Shown: piece by piece, positions 7,853-15,533 of the stretch
Numbering within the stretch: position 1 is the stretch's first letter
How the letters are laid out: the number at the start of each line of letters is the position of its first letter
Source of the DNA: Granulimonas faecalis
Lineage (GTDB): Bacteria > Actinomycetota > Coriobacteriia > Coriobacteriales > Atopobiaceae
NCBI RefSeq assembly: GCF_022834715.1
Contig: NZ_BQKC01000001.1
Span: forward strand, 1,586,501-1,650,500
Direction of reading: 5' to 3'
Length of the DNA stretch: 64,000 bases
Program-made: the position numbers and the translations under genes
Notes under the pieces: model-generated
Database searches by the model: none
What the model was told of the DNA's origin: nothing
The model's input: only the letters and a program-made list of their open reading frames with translations

Positions 7853-9085
7853 CTACGTGCTGCGCATGAAGCTCTTGGTGGGCAGGTGCCTGCCCACGTG
7901 GCCCACCACGAGCTTGCGGCGCTCCTCGTCGAACAGGAAGTAGATGCGCAGGGCCCCGTCGGCGTAGTTGCCGGAGTTGCCCACCTTGACGTGGTTGGTC
8001 ATAAGGCGGTCGCGCCCCTGGTAGCGGAAGGTGCGCGCCCGGCGGCAGCTCTCGATCTCCAGGGTCTCGCGGCTCTCGTTGGCCGCGTACTGGAAGCCCG
8101 TGCGGTCGCGGAAGTCGCGGCTGATCTGGACGTCGGCCTCCTGGAACTTGAGGGACCACATGACGTCGTGCATGGCGATGAGGGCCTCCCAGTAACGGTC
8201 GAGGTCGCCCCCGTGGTAGTTGGCGGCGGCCTCGAGGGCCGACGGCAGGAACTCCACCCGGTCCTGGAGGCCCGAGAAGAGCCTCACCTCCTCCACGAGG
8301 GAGTGCGGGATGGTGCGGATGGCGTCGAGGGGGCCGCTGACGGGCCCGAGGTCGATCTCGGGCTCCCGGCCCCGGAGCTGGGCGAGCTCCGCCCCCAGGC
8401 GCCGCACCTCGTTCTCGAGGCGGGAGACCTCCCGGGCGTGGTCCCGCTCGGCCCGGGCGCGGGAGGCGCGCTCCTGCTCCAGCTGGCGGCCCGCGTCGCG
8501 CACGGCGGCGAGCTCGGCGACGAGGTCGTCTATGCGGGCCGTGGCCGCCCGGGCCTCCCTGCGGGCCGACCGGGCGTCGGCCTCGGCGGCGCCGAGACGC
8601 TCGGACGCCAGGGAGCGCCCCTGGCCGCGGCCCCTCTCCAGGGCCTCCCGCTCCCTTCGGGCCCCCTCGCGGCGTTCCCGGTCGAGGGCCCGGGCCACGG
8701 CCTCCCGAGCCTGGGACGTGGCGGCCGCCGTGGTGCGGGCGAGGGCCTCGGACAGCGACGCCACCTTGGCCTCGAGCTCGTGGCAGCGGGCCTCGAGCAG
8801 GGCGATGCGGGCCGTGTCCCCCTGCCCCGCCCGGCGGGAGAACCCCTCGCGGAGGCGTTCGAGGTCTGCCCGGGCCGCGGCGGCCGCCTCCGACTCCCGG
8901 GGGCCGGTCTCCTGGGCCACGAGGTCCTCGGGCCAGGGCACCTCGAGGGGCGGCCTGCCGGGCGCCCGGAAAAGGCCGGCCTCGCAGGGGCCCGGAAGGT
9001 CGGGGCCCGCACCGGCCGGGGCGCCGCCGGGACGGGAGGCCGCGAGGGACTCCCGGATTGTCTCCAAAAACTTATCTGTTTCCAT
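7853..9085 (-). CDS. Coiled-coil protein with C-terminal RelE-like domain (unknown role)
   Basis: A 410-residue soluble protein with no signal peptide or membrane segment. Residues about 60-260 are a long Arg/Glu/Ala-rich coiled coil. Residues about 285-410 form a compact globular domain ending HVKVGNSGNYADGALRIYFL followed by a DEERRKLVVGHVGRHLPT segment. The strand-turn-strand pattern (RIYF...RKLVVGHVGRHL) resembles RelE/HigB-type toxin folds, but no catalytic set can be proven by eye. The ATG at 9085 has no ribosome site; a TGG-TAGAAT extended -10 ends 8 bases before it, so the mRNA may be leaderless. The gene stands alone between the adhesin and fba. Function is unknown. Confidence 0.8.
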   Translation of the reverse strand: METDKFLETIRESLAASRPGGAPAGAGPDLPGPCEAGLFRAPGRPPLEVPWPEDLVAQETGPRESEAAAAARADLERLREGFSRRAGQGDTARIALLEARCHELEAKVASLSEALARTTAAATSQAREAVARALDRERREGARREREALERGRGQGRSLASERLGAAEADARSARREARAATARIDDLVAELAAVRDAGRQLEQERASRARAERDHAREVSRLENEVRRLGAELAQLRGREPEIDLGPVSGPLDAIRTIPHSLVEEVRLFSGLQDRVEFLPSALEAAANYHGGDLDRYWEALIAMHDVMWSLKFQEADVQISRDFRDRTGFQYAANESRETLEIESCRRARTFRYQGRDRLMTNHVKVGNSGNYADGALRIYFLFDEERRKLVVGHVGRHLPTKSFMRST

Positions 9086-9093
9086 GTGATTGA

Positions 9094-9102
9094 TTCTACC
9101 AC
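9094..9102 (-). promoter_or_regulatory. Extended -10 abutting the start codon (leaderless promoter)
   Basis: TGGTAGAAT on the minus strand, 8 bases before the ATG at 9085. There is no purine-rich ribosome site between them. Confidence 0.5.
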
Positions 9103-9116
9103 GGCCGCGAACGGGG

Positions 9117-9150
9117 ACGGCCCCCGGTGCCGAAGGGCGCCGGGGGCCGT
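9117..9150 (-). terminator. Hairpin after giant adhesin 1
   Basis: ACGGCCCCCGG pairs with CCGGGGGCCGT around a 12-base loop, 28 bases past the adhesin stop. It has no T run. Confidence 0.55.
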
Positions 9151-9177
9151 CAGGGAACGCGCGGGGAAACGGGGGTC

Positions 9178-12100
9178 TCAGCGCCCGCGGCGCCGCCCCT
9201 CCACCACCGTCACGGCCCCGGCGCAGGCGAGGGCCGCCAGGAGCGCCCAGCCGTAGGTGGCCGCCTGGTCGCCGGTCACCGGAACGATCGCCCTCAGGCG
9301 CTGGGAAAGGGTGGCCCTGATGGGGCTCCCGGTCTGGGGCAGCGTGGCGCCGGGGGCCGGCCGAGACACCTCGGGGCGCACGCCGTCCGGGTAGGCCACC
9401 TCGGAGGAGGCCGCCGTGGAGGCGTCGAGGCTGCCGTAGATGCCGAGGAGGCCGCCGACCTCGCGCCGGTCGCCGATGGGGGCCGACCCGCCGTCGCGAA
9501 TCACGCCCTCGGTGGCACCGGACGGGTCGGTGCCCAGGGCCGAGGCGGTGTTGGCGATGTCGGTGCCCACGGCCGCCTCCTCCACGAGGGCGTCGAAGAC
9601 GAGGGTGACGGTCTGGCCGCCGTCGATGGCGCCCACGGCCACCGACACATCCCCGGAGACGGGGTTGTAGACGGAGTCGGGGCAGGACATCTCGACGCCG
9701 TCGGGGAGCACCAGCCTGAAGCTGCCGGACACCGGGGTGACGCCGGCGGGCATCTTGTCGTAGAGGGTCACGTCGTACCAGCGGGTCCAGGGCTCGTCGC
9801 CGTTGGTGAAGGCCACGGTGTAGCGGATGGTGTCGCCCACCAGGACGGTGCCGGCCTCGCGACCGGAGAGGTTCTCAGCGGTCTTGGTGCAGGAGAAGCG
9901 GCTGTGGTCGGGGTCGCCGGGGACCACCTCGTGGACCACGTCGTCGATGAACGAGGGGTCCGTGGGGGCAACCTTCACCTCCTCGTCGTCGGGCACGGGC
10001 AGCCCGTCGCGGACCTGCTCCTCGGTCTCCTTCTCCACGTCCTCCCAGGTCTTGTCGTGGTCCTCGGGGTTCCACGGACCCGGGGTCTCGGGCTCGGGCC
10101 CCACGGAGGGCGGGCCGTCGGGGTTCTCGGGGTCGGGGGTGACGGTGGCGGAGGGCTCGGTTCCGAAGGGGGTGGCCACGTTGCCCTCCACGTCCACGGT
10201 GAGGGCGTCGGGGGTGACGGTGCAGTCGAAGGTCACCGACGCGGACGAGACGCTCACGAGGTCGCCGAGGCAGAAGCCCAGCACCCTGGTGGCGGGGTCG
10301 AAGTCGCTGGAGAACTCCGTGAGCTCGGTGCCGTCGGCCAGGGTGACCCGCGCCGACCCCGGCACGTAGGCGAGGCCCACCGGCAGCGCGTCGCGCACGA
10401 CGACGTTGTACCAGGCGCCGCCGGGAAGGGTGTTGGAGACGGTCACGGTGTAGCGGATGGTGTCGCCCACCAGGGCCACGGACTTGTTGGGGCGCCGGTC
10501 GTGGCCCGGCGTCACGTTGACGGCCTTCTTGGTGCTGACGATGTCGCCGTCGGGACGGGGGTCGACGTCGGAGGGCACCGGGACCAGATCGTGGTCGTCG
10601 CGGTCCTCGGGCTCGGGACGCATGTCGGGGGTGATGGGCACGGTCACCACCACCTCGACGCGCTCCGGGGTGCCGTCGGGGCCGGGGCGCTCCACGGTCA
10701 CCGGGATCTTGACCTCGGTGGCCTCGGGGTCCTCCTCGAGCTTCTTGCGGATCTGCTCCTCGAGCTCCTTGGCGATGTCCTCGGGGGTCACCGGGTCGGG
10801 GTCGTCGCCGAAGATCACGACGCGGTCACCGGGTTGGATGGGCTCCCTCACGGGCGGAGCATCCGGGTCGTCGGGATCGTCGGGGAGCTCGGCCTCGTCG
10901 AAGGGGCTGCCGGGGACCACCGGGCCCACGGGCACCCCGGGGGCGTCCGGCTCGTCGTCGGGGTCGTCGGGGTCCGGCGTCTCGTCGATGAGGTCGCCGC
11001 CCAGGATGTCGACGGCCTTGTCGGGGTCGGGCTCGGGTTCGCCGGGCTCGTCGGGGGCGGGCTTGGAGGGGTCTACCGTCACCAGGGCATCGTCCACGGG
11101 CATGCCCTCGGCCGGGAAGCGGGTGTCCCACTCGAACTGGTCGGGGTTGACGCCGTAGATGCCCGAGGCCTTGGAGGTGCTCGCAAGCTCCAGGGCGCCG
11201 TGGCCGGGGTCGAACAGGTCGGAGTCGACGGTCACATCGAGCACGAACCGCCAGGACTGCCCGCCGAAGAGGGTCGGGAGGCTGTCGACGACCACCTTGC
11301 CGTCGACGACGCGGGGGTTCTCGATGACGGTCTCGGTGCCGTCGGGGGCCACGGCCACGAGGGACTTGAGGGTGGTGTCGCCGGGAATGCCGAGCTCGTA
11401 GACGGGGTTGATGCAGGCCGAGTCGGCGGCGGTGTTGGTGGCGGTGACGGTGTAGCGCATCACGTCGCCGGGCCTCACGGTGCCGTCGTCGCGGGTGGTG
11501 TCGTAGGCGGTGGCGGTGAGGGTGAGCTCAGGCTTCTTGGCCAGGTCGGGGAAGACGTAGACGTCGAAGCTCCTGGAGGCGCCACTGTAGGCGCCGGTGC
11601 CCTTGACGGTGGCGGTGATGGTGGTCTTCCCCGCCGAGAGCACCCGGGCCCGGGCCCCCACGCCGTAGTCGGTCTTGTTCTCCACGTAGGTGCGGTCGGT
11701 CATGGCGTCGTTGGGCACCACCGAGATCACCGCCGGGTTGGAGCTGGTGAACTCCACGTCGCCGATGGAGTTGGTCTGGAGGTAGAGGGGGAACCAGTCG
11801 GGGTTCTCCTTGACCACGTTGCCGGCGTCGTCGAGCTTGTCGCGGAAAGCGGAGACGTCGGTGTGGTCCTCGGTGCCCATCCTCGTGCCGTCGGGGGCCG
11901 TCCAGTCGCGCTCGTGGTCCTCGTCGAGCTTGAGCTTGGCGTCGTTGGCGGCCAGGTCGCCCTCGGCCAGGCCCTCCCCGTTGGGGATGTAGCCGGTGCC
12001 GCTCTCGTTGAACAGGCGCAGGTCGGGGGTGGCCAGCTCGATCTCCACGGCGTTGTCGTCGTTGGCCGACTCGTAGTAGTTGACGTAGGCGGAGTCGTTG

Positions 12101-14976
12101 TGGGCGGGCACCCAGGGCTCGCTGTCGTCCTCGGAGGCCGCCGCGGCCTCGTCGCGGGGACCGGCGTCGGCGGAGGCGCTGGTGTACTCGACCCGCACGT
12201 GGTGCTCGTTGCCCTCGGAGCTCTTGTCCTCCAGGCCAAAGGCCTCGAGCTGGGAGCGGGTGAGGTCGAAGTAGGCCATGGTGTGCTCGCGGCCGCTGTC
12301 GTCGGCCGCGATCCAGGCGTGGGTGAAGGACGCGTCCTCGAGCCGGTCGCGGTCGACCTCGATCACGCCGCCCAGGCCCTCGGGCACCGCGCGGTCGTCG
12401 ATGTAGAGCTGGAGGCGGCCGGTGGGGGCCTTGCAGCTGGTGCGGCTCATGGTGGAGCCGTCGGGGTAGGAGTCGCCGAAGGGCAGGGAGCCGCTGGTGA
12501 CGTCCACGGGCACCACCAGGTGGTTGTTGGTGGCGGTGTTGTAGTTGCCGGCGTTGTCGTCCTGGGCCCAGGTGGGGGCGGTGTACTCCTTCCTCACCTC
12601 GTTGCCGTCGGCGTCGGTGGTGGAGAGGACCACCGGTTCGCTGAGCTCCCAGGAGGTGGTGGAGCACACCGGCGAGATGACCGCGCGGCCTGTGGCGGAG
12701 TGGCCCCAGTAGGTCTGGGAGAACGGGGCGTTCTCCTTGTACTGCTCGGAGCGGACCTCGATGTCGTAGAAGCCGGCGTCCGCCGGGGTCCTGGTGCCGG
12801 TGGTGGCGGCGCTGATGGGGTTGCCGTCCTCGTCCATCTGCTGGTAGTTGTATTTGATCTTGTCGTTGTTGTCGAGCTGGCCGCCGGCAGGGTTGTCCAC
12901 CTTGATCGGCGTCTTGGAGACGTCCACCTTCTCCAAGGGCTCGCCGTCGTAGTACTTGCTCCAGTTCTTGGTGACGAAGTCCTCGTCCAGCTTGAAGCTC
13001 TCCCACTCCTTGGCGGTGGTGTCGCCCGAGCCGGCCGAGCCCTGGGGAAGGGTCGTGTTGGAGGTGAGGAGCTTCTCACCCACGTAGTAGGAGAAGTTGG
13101 CGTCGATCTGGTGGGAGGTGTTGGTGCCCTTGGGGAGCCACAGGTAGAGCTTGCCGTCGTTGAGGTTGGCCGGGGCGCCGTAGGGCGGGTCGGTGAGCAT
13201 CTTGTCGAGCAGGAGCTCCCAGCTCTCGAGCTTGGCGTTGAAGTCGGGGGTGACGCCGGCGGCGTCGGCCATGGCCTGGATCTTGGACTTCACGTCGATG
13301 GTGAGCATGGCCACCTTCTTGGTGCGCTCGAGGTCGCCGTAGGCCAGGCCGTCGTTGTCGTTGCCCTGGAAGCGGGTGCAGTTGACCGACCCGCCGGTGA
13401 TGACCACGTAACCCTGGCTGCCGCCGATCTCGAGGAAGCCGCCGTTGCCTCCCCAGTGGGGCAGCAGGGTGCCGCCGGTGATGAGGATGGTCCTGCCGGT
13501 GTTGGTGCCGCCGCAGCCCTGGCCGAAGGCGTTGCTGTGCTCGGCGCCCCATGCCTCCACGAAGCCGCCGTTGACGGTGATGTCGCCGGCGATGGTGTGG
13601 TTGGCGGTGCGGGAGATGATGGCGTCGCGCAGGGGCCAGGTGCTGGTGCTTCCGGACATCCCGCCGGTGTAGGTGCACCCGCCGCCGATGGCGGCGCCGT
13701 GGAAGGAGGCATAGGAGTCGACGGTGCCGCCGTTGAAGGTGATGGTGGTGCCGCCGCCGGCGTGACCGCCGCCGATGGCCGCGCCCGAGCCGTTGGCGGC
13801 CTTGTCGTTGGAGTAGACGTGGAGGTCGCCGCCGTTGAAGGTCATGTCGCCGCTGTTCTCGATGGGGCCGCCGCCGATGGCCGCCGACCGGATGCCGCTG
13901 TAGACCCACAGCTGGCCGGGGTCGCGGCTCTCGAGGTTGGAGAGGCTCGACACGAGGTCCTTGCCCACGCCCGTGGAGGTCTGGGTCTTGCCGTCGCGGT
14001 CCACATAGGTGGTGCCGGCCGGAATCATGCCCTGGGCGGGTACGACGGGCTCTCCCGACACGTCCTGGTTGAGCACCTCGTCGTCGACCACGAGCACGGA
14101 GCCCTCGCCGCAGCGCAGGCCCGGGAACATATAGGCGGCCGGGGTGTTGGACCCGGTGTCCAACGTGGAGTAGTAGGAGTTGTGCAGGGTGTTGGTGGTG
14201 CCGTCGGCGAGGATGAGGTGGACCGTGGTCTTGTCGGCCACGTCGTCGCCCGACACCTCGACGGTGCCGTTTCCGGAGGCGGTGGAGTTGGTGGCGATGT
14301 CCATGGGGAACTGGCCCTGGATGTTCACGCCGGCAAAGGTGATGGTGGCGTCGACCCCGGGGGCGACGCGGATGCCCGTGGCCACGGCGGTGCCGGACCC
14401 CGCGGTGTTGCGGACGGTGTAGGCACCGTCGGCCTTGATCACCAGCATCGCGATGGCGCGGGTGTCGGTGGTGGTCACGGGGAACTGGCGGCCGTCCTGG
14501 TGCTGCGGCGGGGTCTCGTTGGACCCGCGGCCGATGCGGGAGTAGGTGACGTTTTCCAGGGCGTAGCTCGTCCCCGGGGTGCCGCCGGCGATGGAGAGGC
14601 CGCCGTAGTCGGTGAAGCCGTCACCGATGTCGCGGGGCTCGGGAAGGCCCTCGGAGGCCGCGGCCACCGGCTCGTCGACGGGCACGGGGTCATCGGGAAG
14701 GCCCTGGGGGTCCGGGTCGGCCTGATCGACCTGGTCGTCGACGGGCGCGGGCCCGTCGGTCCCGTCGGCCGGCCCGTCCGTGGCGCCGTCATCGGCCGGG
14801 CCATCGACGGTGCCGTCGACCTCATCGACGGTCCGGGTGTCCATGGGCACCTCCGGCGCCACCTCCATGGCCTCCGCCAGTGCCGGTAGGCAGGCTCCGG
14901 GCAGGCAGAGCTCAAAGGCCAAGAACATGGAGAGCAGGAACGCAAAGGGACGGTTTTTGGGTGTTCGCGCATTCAT
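9178..14976 (-). CDS. Giant cell-wall-anchored DUF11-repeat adhesin 1
   Basis: A 1932-residue surface protein. Residues 1-36 are a signal peptide (MNARTPKNRPFAFLLSMFLA...). The N-terminal third has many short beta-helix-type turns (AIGGG, FNGG, ITGG), like right-handed beta-helix adhesins. Middle Ig-like domains follow. The last third carries at least two clear DUF11 modules beginning VGDTIRYTV, joined by Asp/Pro-rich linkers. The C-terminus has LPQTG at about 1879, then VPVTGD at about 1898 directly before a hydrophobic segment and GRRRGR, so it is sorted to the wall by a sortase. It is a paralogue of the adhesin at 15534-21261. The frame is intact, with GGAGG before ATG 14976 and a good promoter at 15045-15074. 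The ligand is unknown. Confidence 0.85.
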   Translation of the reverse strand: MNARTPKNRPFAFLLSMFLAFELCLPGACLPALAEAMEVAPEVPMDTRTVDEVDGTVDGPADDGATDGPADGTDGPAPVDDQVDQADPDPQGLPDDPVPVDEPVAAASEGLPEPRDIGDGFTDYGGLSIAGGTPGTSYALENVTYSRIGRGSNETPPQHQDGRQFPVTTTDTRAIAMLVIKADGAYTVRNTAGSGTAVATGIRVAPGVDATITFAGVNIQGQFPMDIATNSTASGNGTVEVSGDDVADKTTVHLILADGTTNTLHNSYYSTLDTGSNTPAAYMFPGLRCGEGSVLVVDDEVLNQDVSGEPVVPAQGMIPAGTTYVDRDGKTQTSTGVGKDLVSSLSNLESRDPGQLWVYSGIRSAAIGGGPIENSGDMTFNGGDLHVYSNDKAANGSGAAIGGGHAGGGTTITFNGGTVDSYASFHGAAIGGGCTYTGGMSGSTSTWPLRDAIISRTANHTIAGDITVNGGFVEAWGAEHSNAFGQGCGGTNTGRTILITGGTLLPHWGGNGGFLEIGGSQGYVVITGGSVNCTRFQGNDNDGLAYGDLERTKKVAMLTIDVKSKIQAMADAAGVTPDFNAKLESWELLLDKMLTDPPYGAPANLNDGKLYLWLPKGTNTSHQIDANFSYYVGEKLLTSNTTLPQGSAGSGDTTAKEWESFKLDEDFVTKNWSKYYDGEPLEKVDVSKTPIKVDNPAGGQLDNNDKIKYNYQQMDEDGNPISAATTGTRTPADAGFYDIEVRSEQYKENAPFSQTYWGHSATGRAVISPVCSTTSWELSEPVVLSTTDADGNEVRKEYTAPTWAQDDNAGNYNTATNNHLVVPVDVTSGSLPFGDSYPDGSTMSRTSCKAPTGRLQLYIDDRAVPEGLGGVIEVDRDRLEDASFTHAWIAADDSGREHTMAYFDLTRSQLEAFGLEDKSSEGNEHHVRVEYTSASADAGPRDEAAAASEDDSEPWVPAHNDSAYVNYYESANDDNAVEIELATPDLRLFNESGTGYIPNGEGLAEGDLAANDAKLKLDEDHERDWTAPDGTRMGTEDHTDVSAFRDKLDDAGNVVKENPDWFPLYLQTNSIGDVEFTSSNPAVISVVPNDAMTDRTYVENKTDYGVGARARVLSAGKTTITATVKGTGAYSGASRSFDVYVFPDLAKKPELTLTATAYDTTRDDGTVRPGDVMRYTVTATNTAADSACINPVYELGIPGDTTLKSLVAVAPDGTETVIENPRVVDGKVVVDSLPTLFGGQSWRFVLDVTVDSDLFDPGHGALELASTSKASGIYGVNPDQFEWDTRFPAEGMPVDDALVTVDPSKPAPDEPGEPEPDPDKAVDILGGDLIDETPDPDDPDDEPDAPGVPVGPVVPGSPFDEAELPDDPDDPDAPPVREPIQPGDRVVIFGDDPDPVTPEDIAKELEEQIRKKLEEDPEATEVKIPVTVERPGPDGTPERVEVVVTVPITPDMRPEPEDRDDHDLVPVPSDVDPRPDGDIVSTKKAVNVTPGHDRRPNKSVALVGDTIRYTVTVSNTLPGGAWYNVVVRDALPVGLAYVPGSARVTLADGTELTEFSSDFDPATRVLGFCLGDLVSVSSASVTFDCTVTPDALTVDVEGNVATPFGTEPSATVTPDPENPDGPPSVGPEPETPGPWNPEDHDKTWEDVEKETEEQVRDGLPVPDDEEVKVAPTDPSFIDDVVHEVVPGDPDHSRFSCTKTAENLSGREAGTVLVGDTIRYTVAFTNGDEPWTRWYDVTLYDKMPAGVTPVSGSFRLVLPDGVEMSCPDSVYNPVSGDVSVAVGAIDGGQTVTLVFDALVEEAAVGTDIANTASALGTDPSGATEGVIRDGGSAPIGDRREVGGLLGIYGSLDASTAASSEVAYPDGVRPEVSRPAPGATLPQTGSPIRATLSQRLRAIVPVTGDQAATYGWALLAALACAGAVTVVEGRRRGR

Positions 14977-15044
14977 GGGGTCACCTCCGGGTCGCGCACC
15001 GTCGTGGGGACGGCGAGAGTGTCATTTTTCCTAAACGTTTTCTG

Positions 15045-15074
15045 AATATACTCTCTCTAGTCCCTTGTATTCAA
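15045..15074 (-). promoter_or_regulatory. Promoter of giant adhesin 1
   Basis: Leftward TTGAAT, an 18-base spacer and TATATT lie about 70 bases before the start codon, in an AT-rich patch. Confidence 0.75.
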
Positions 15075-15258
15075 GGTGCTTTTAAATTCCGTAAGAAAGT
15101 AGGCGCCCGAAGGGGCCCGCACCTCTGAATCGCCCCCCCCGCTGCCTGAATACGGGGAATGGGAGGCGTCCCTATGCCCGGCAAGCCGGCTCCCGGCCGG
15201 GATGTCGGAGGGCACGAGGCCATGCTCGGACATGGGCCGTCAGAACCATAAATTGATG

Positions 15259-15297
15259 AATATAAGAAGCGACAGATGGGCCAGACGCCCCTGTCGC
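15259..15297. repeat. Solo REP of the RAYT-associated family
   Basis: AATATAAGAAG then GCGACAG-n15-CTGTCGC. It matches the hairpins flanking the transposase at 34.6-35.4 kb, with a compensating change (GCGACAG/CTGTCGC for GTGACAG/CTGTCAC) that keeps the stem paired. It lies in the 557-base gap between the two giant adhesins. Confidence 0.75.
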
Positions 15298-15313
15298 GCC
15301 AGTCACACCAATG

Positions 15314-15409
15314 GTTTGGTGGTTTTTCTCCTGCACGGAGGGGCCAAGACCACCAAACAACGCGATGTTTGGTGGTTTAGATCAGGGTTCATACCGAAAA
15401 GCACCAAAC
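15314..15409. repeat. Double-hairpin GTTTGGTGGTTT repeat, copy 1
   Basis: Two tandem hairpins, each GTTTGGTGGT paired with ACCACCAAAC (the second closed by GCACCAAAC), separated by 8 bases. The internal GTTTGGTGGTTTAGATCAG is shared with the inverted copy at 50041-50142. Confidence 0.75.
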
Positions 15410-15438
15410 GACCGAGAAGGGCCTCCTAGCAGGGCCGC

Positions 15439-15470
15439 TGGGACAAAAGTGTCCGGGTGTTGGGACAGGC
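15439..15470. repeat. GGGACA-type repeat, copy 1
   Basis: GGGACAAAAGTGTCC followed by GGGTGTTGGGACAGG. GGACA can pair with TGTCC, and TGTCC with the next GGACA, so two alternative hairpins exist. The same element occurs at 49971-50004 (inverted) and 60309-60339. Confidence 0.75.
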
Positions 15471-15472
15471 AG

Positions 15473-15513
15473 GGGGAGGGCCGGCGCCCCAGGTGCGGGT
15501 GCCGGCCCTCCCC
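15473..15513 (-). terminator. Hairpin after giant adhesin 2
   Basis: GGGGAGGGCCGGC pairs with GCCGGCCCTCCCC, 21 bases past the stop. It has no T run. Confidence 0.6.
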
Positions 15514-15533
15514 GGTCGGGCGGTGTCGGTGCG

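Noticed and set aside
13660-13900. Repeated short units in adhesin 1 that resemble a repeat array
   Set aside because: These are coding repeats (AIGGG, FNGG turns) with varied spacing and no repeat-spacer structure, so not CRISPR.
9127-14889. 1920-codon open frame on the plus strand opposite giant adhesin 1
   Set aside because: The translation is Gly/Val/His/Ala/Asp-rich low-complexity sequence with no domain, as expected opposite a high-GC gene; there is no ribosome site and the minus strand has the signal peptide, domains and promoter.
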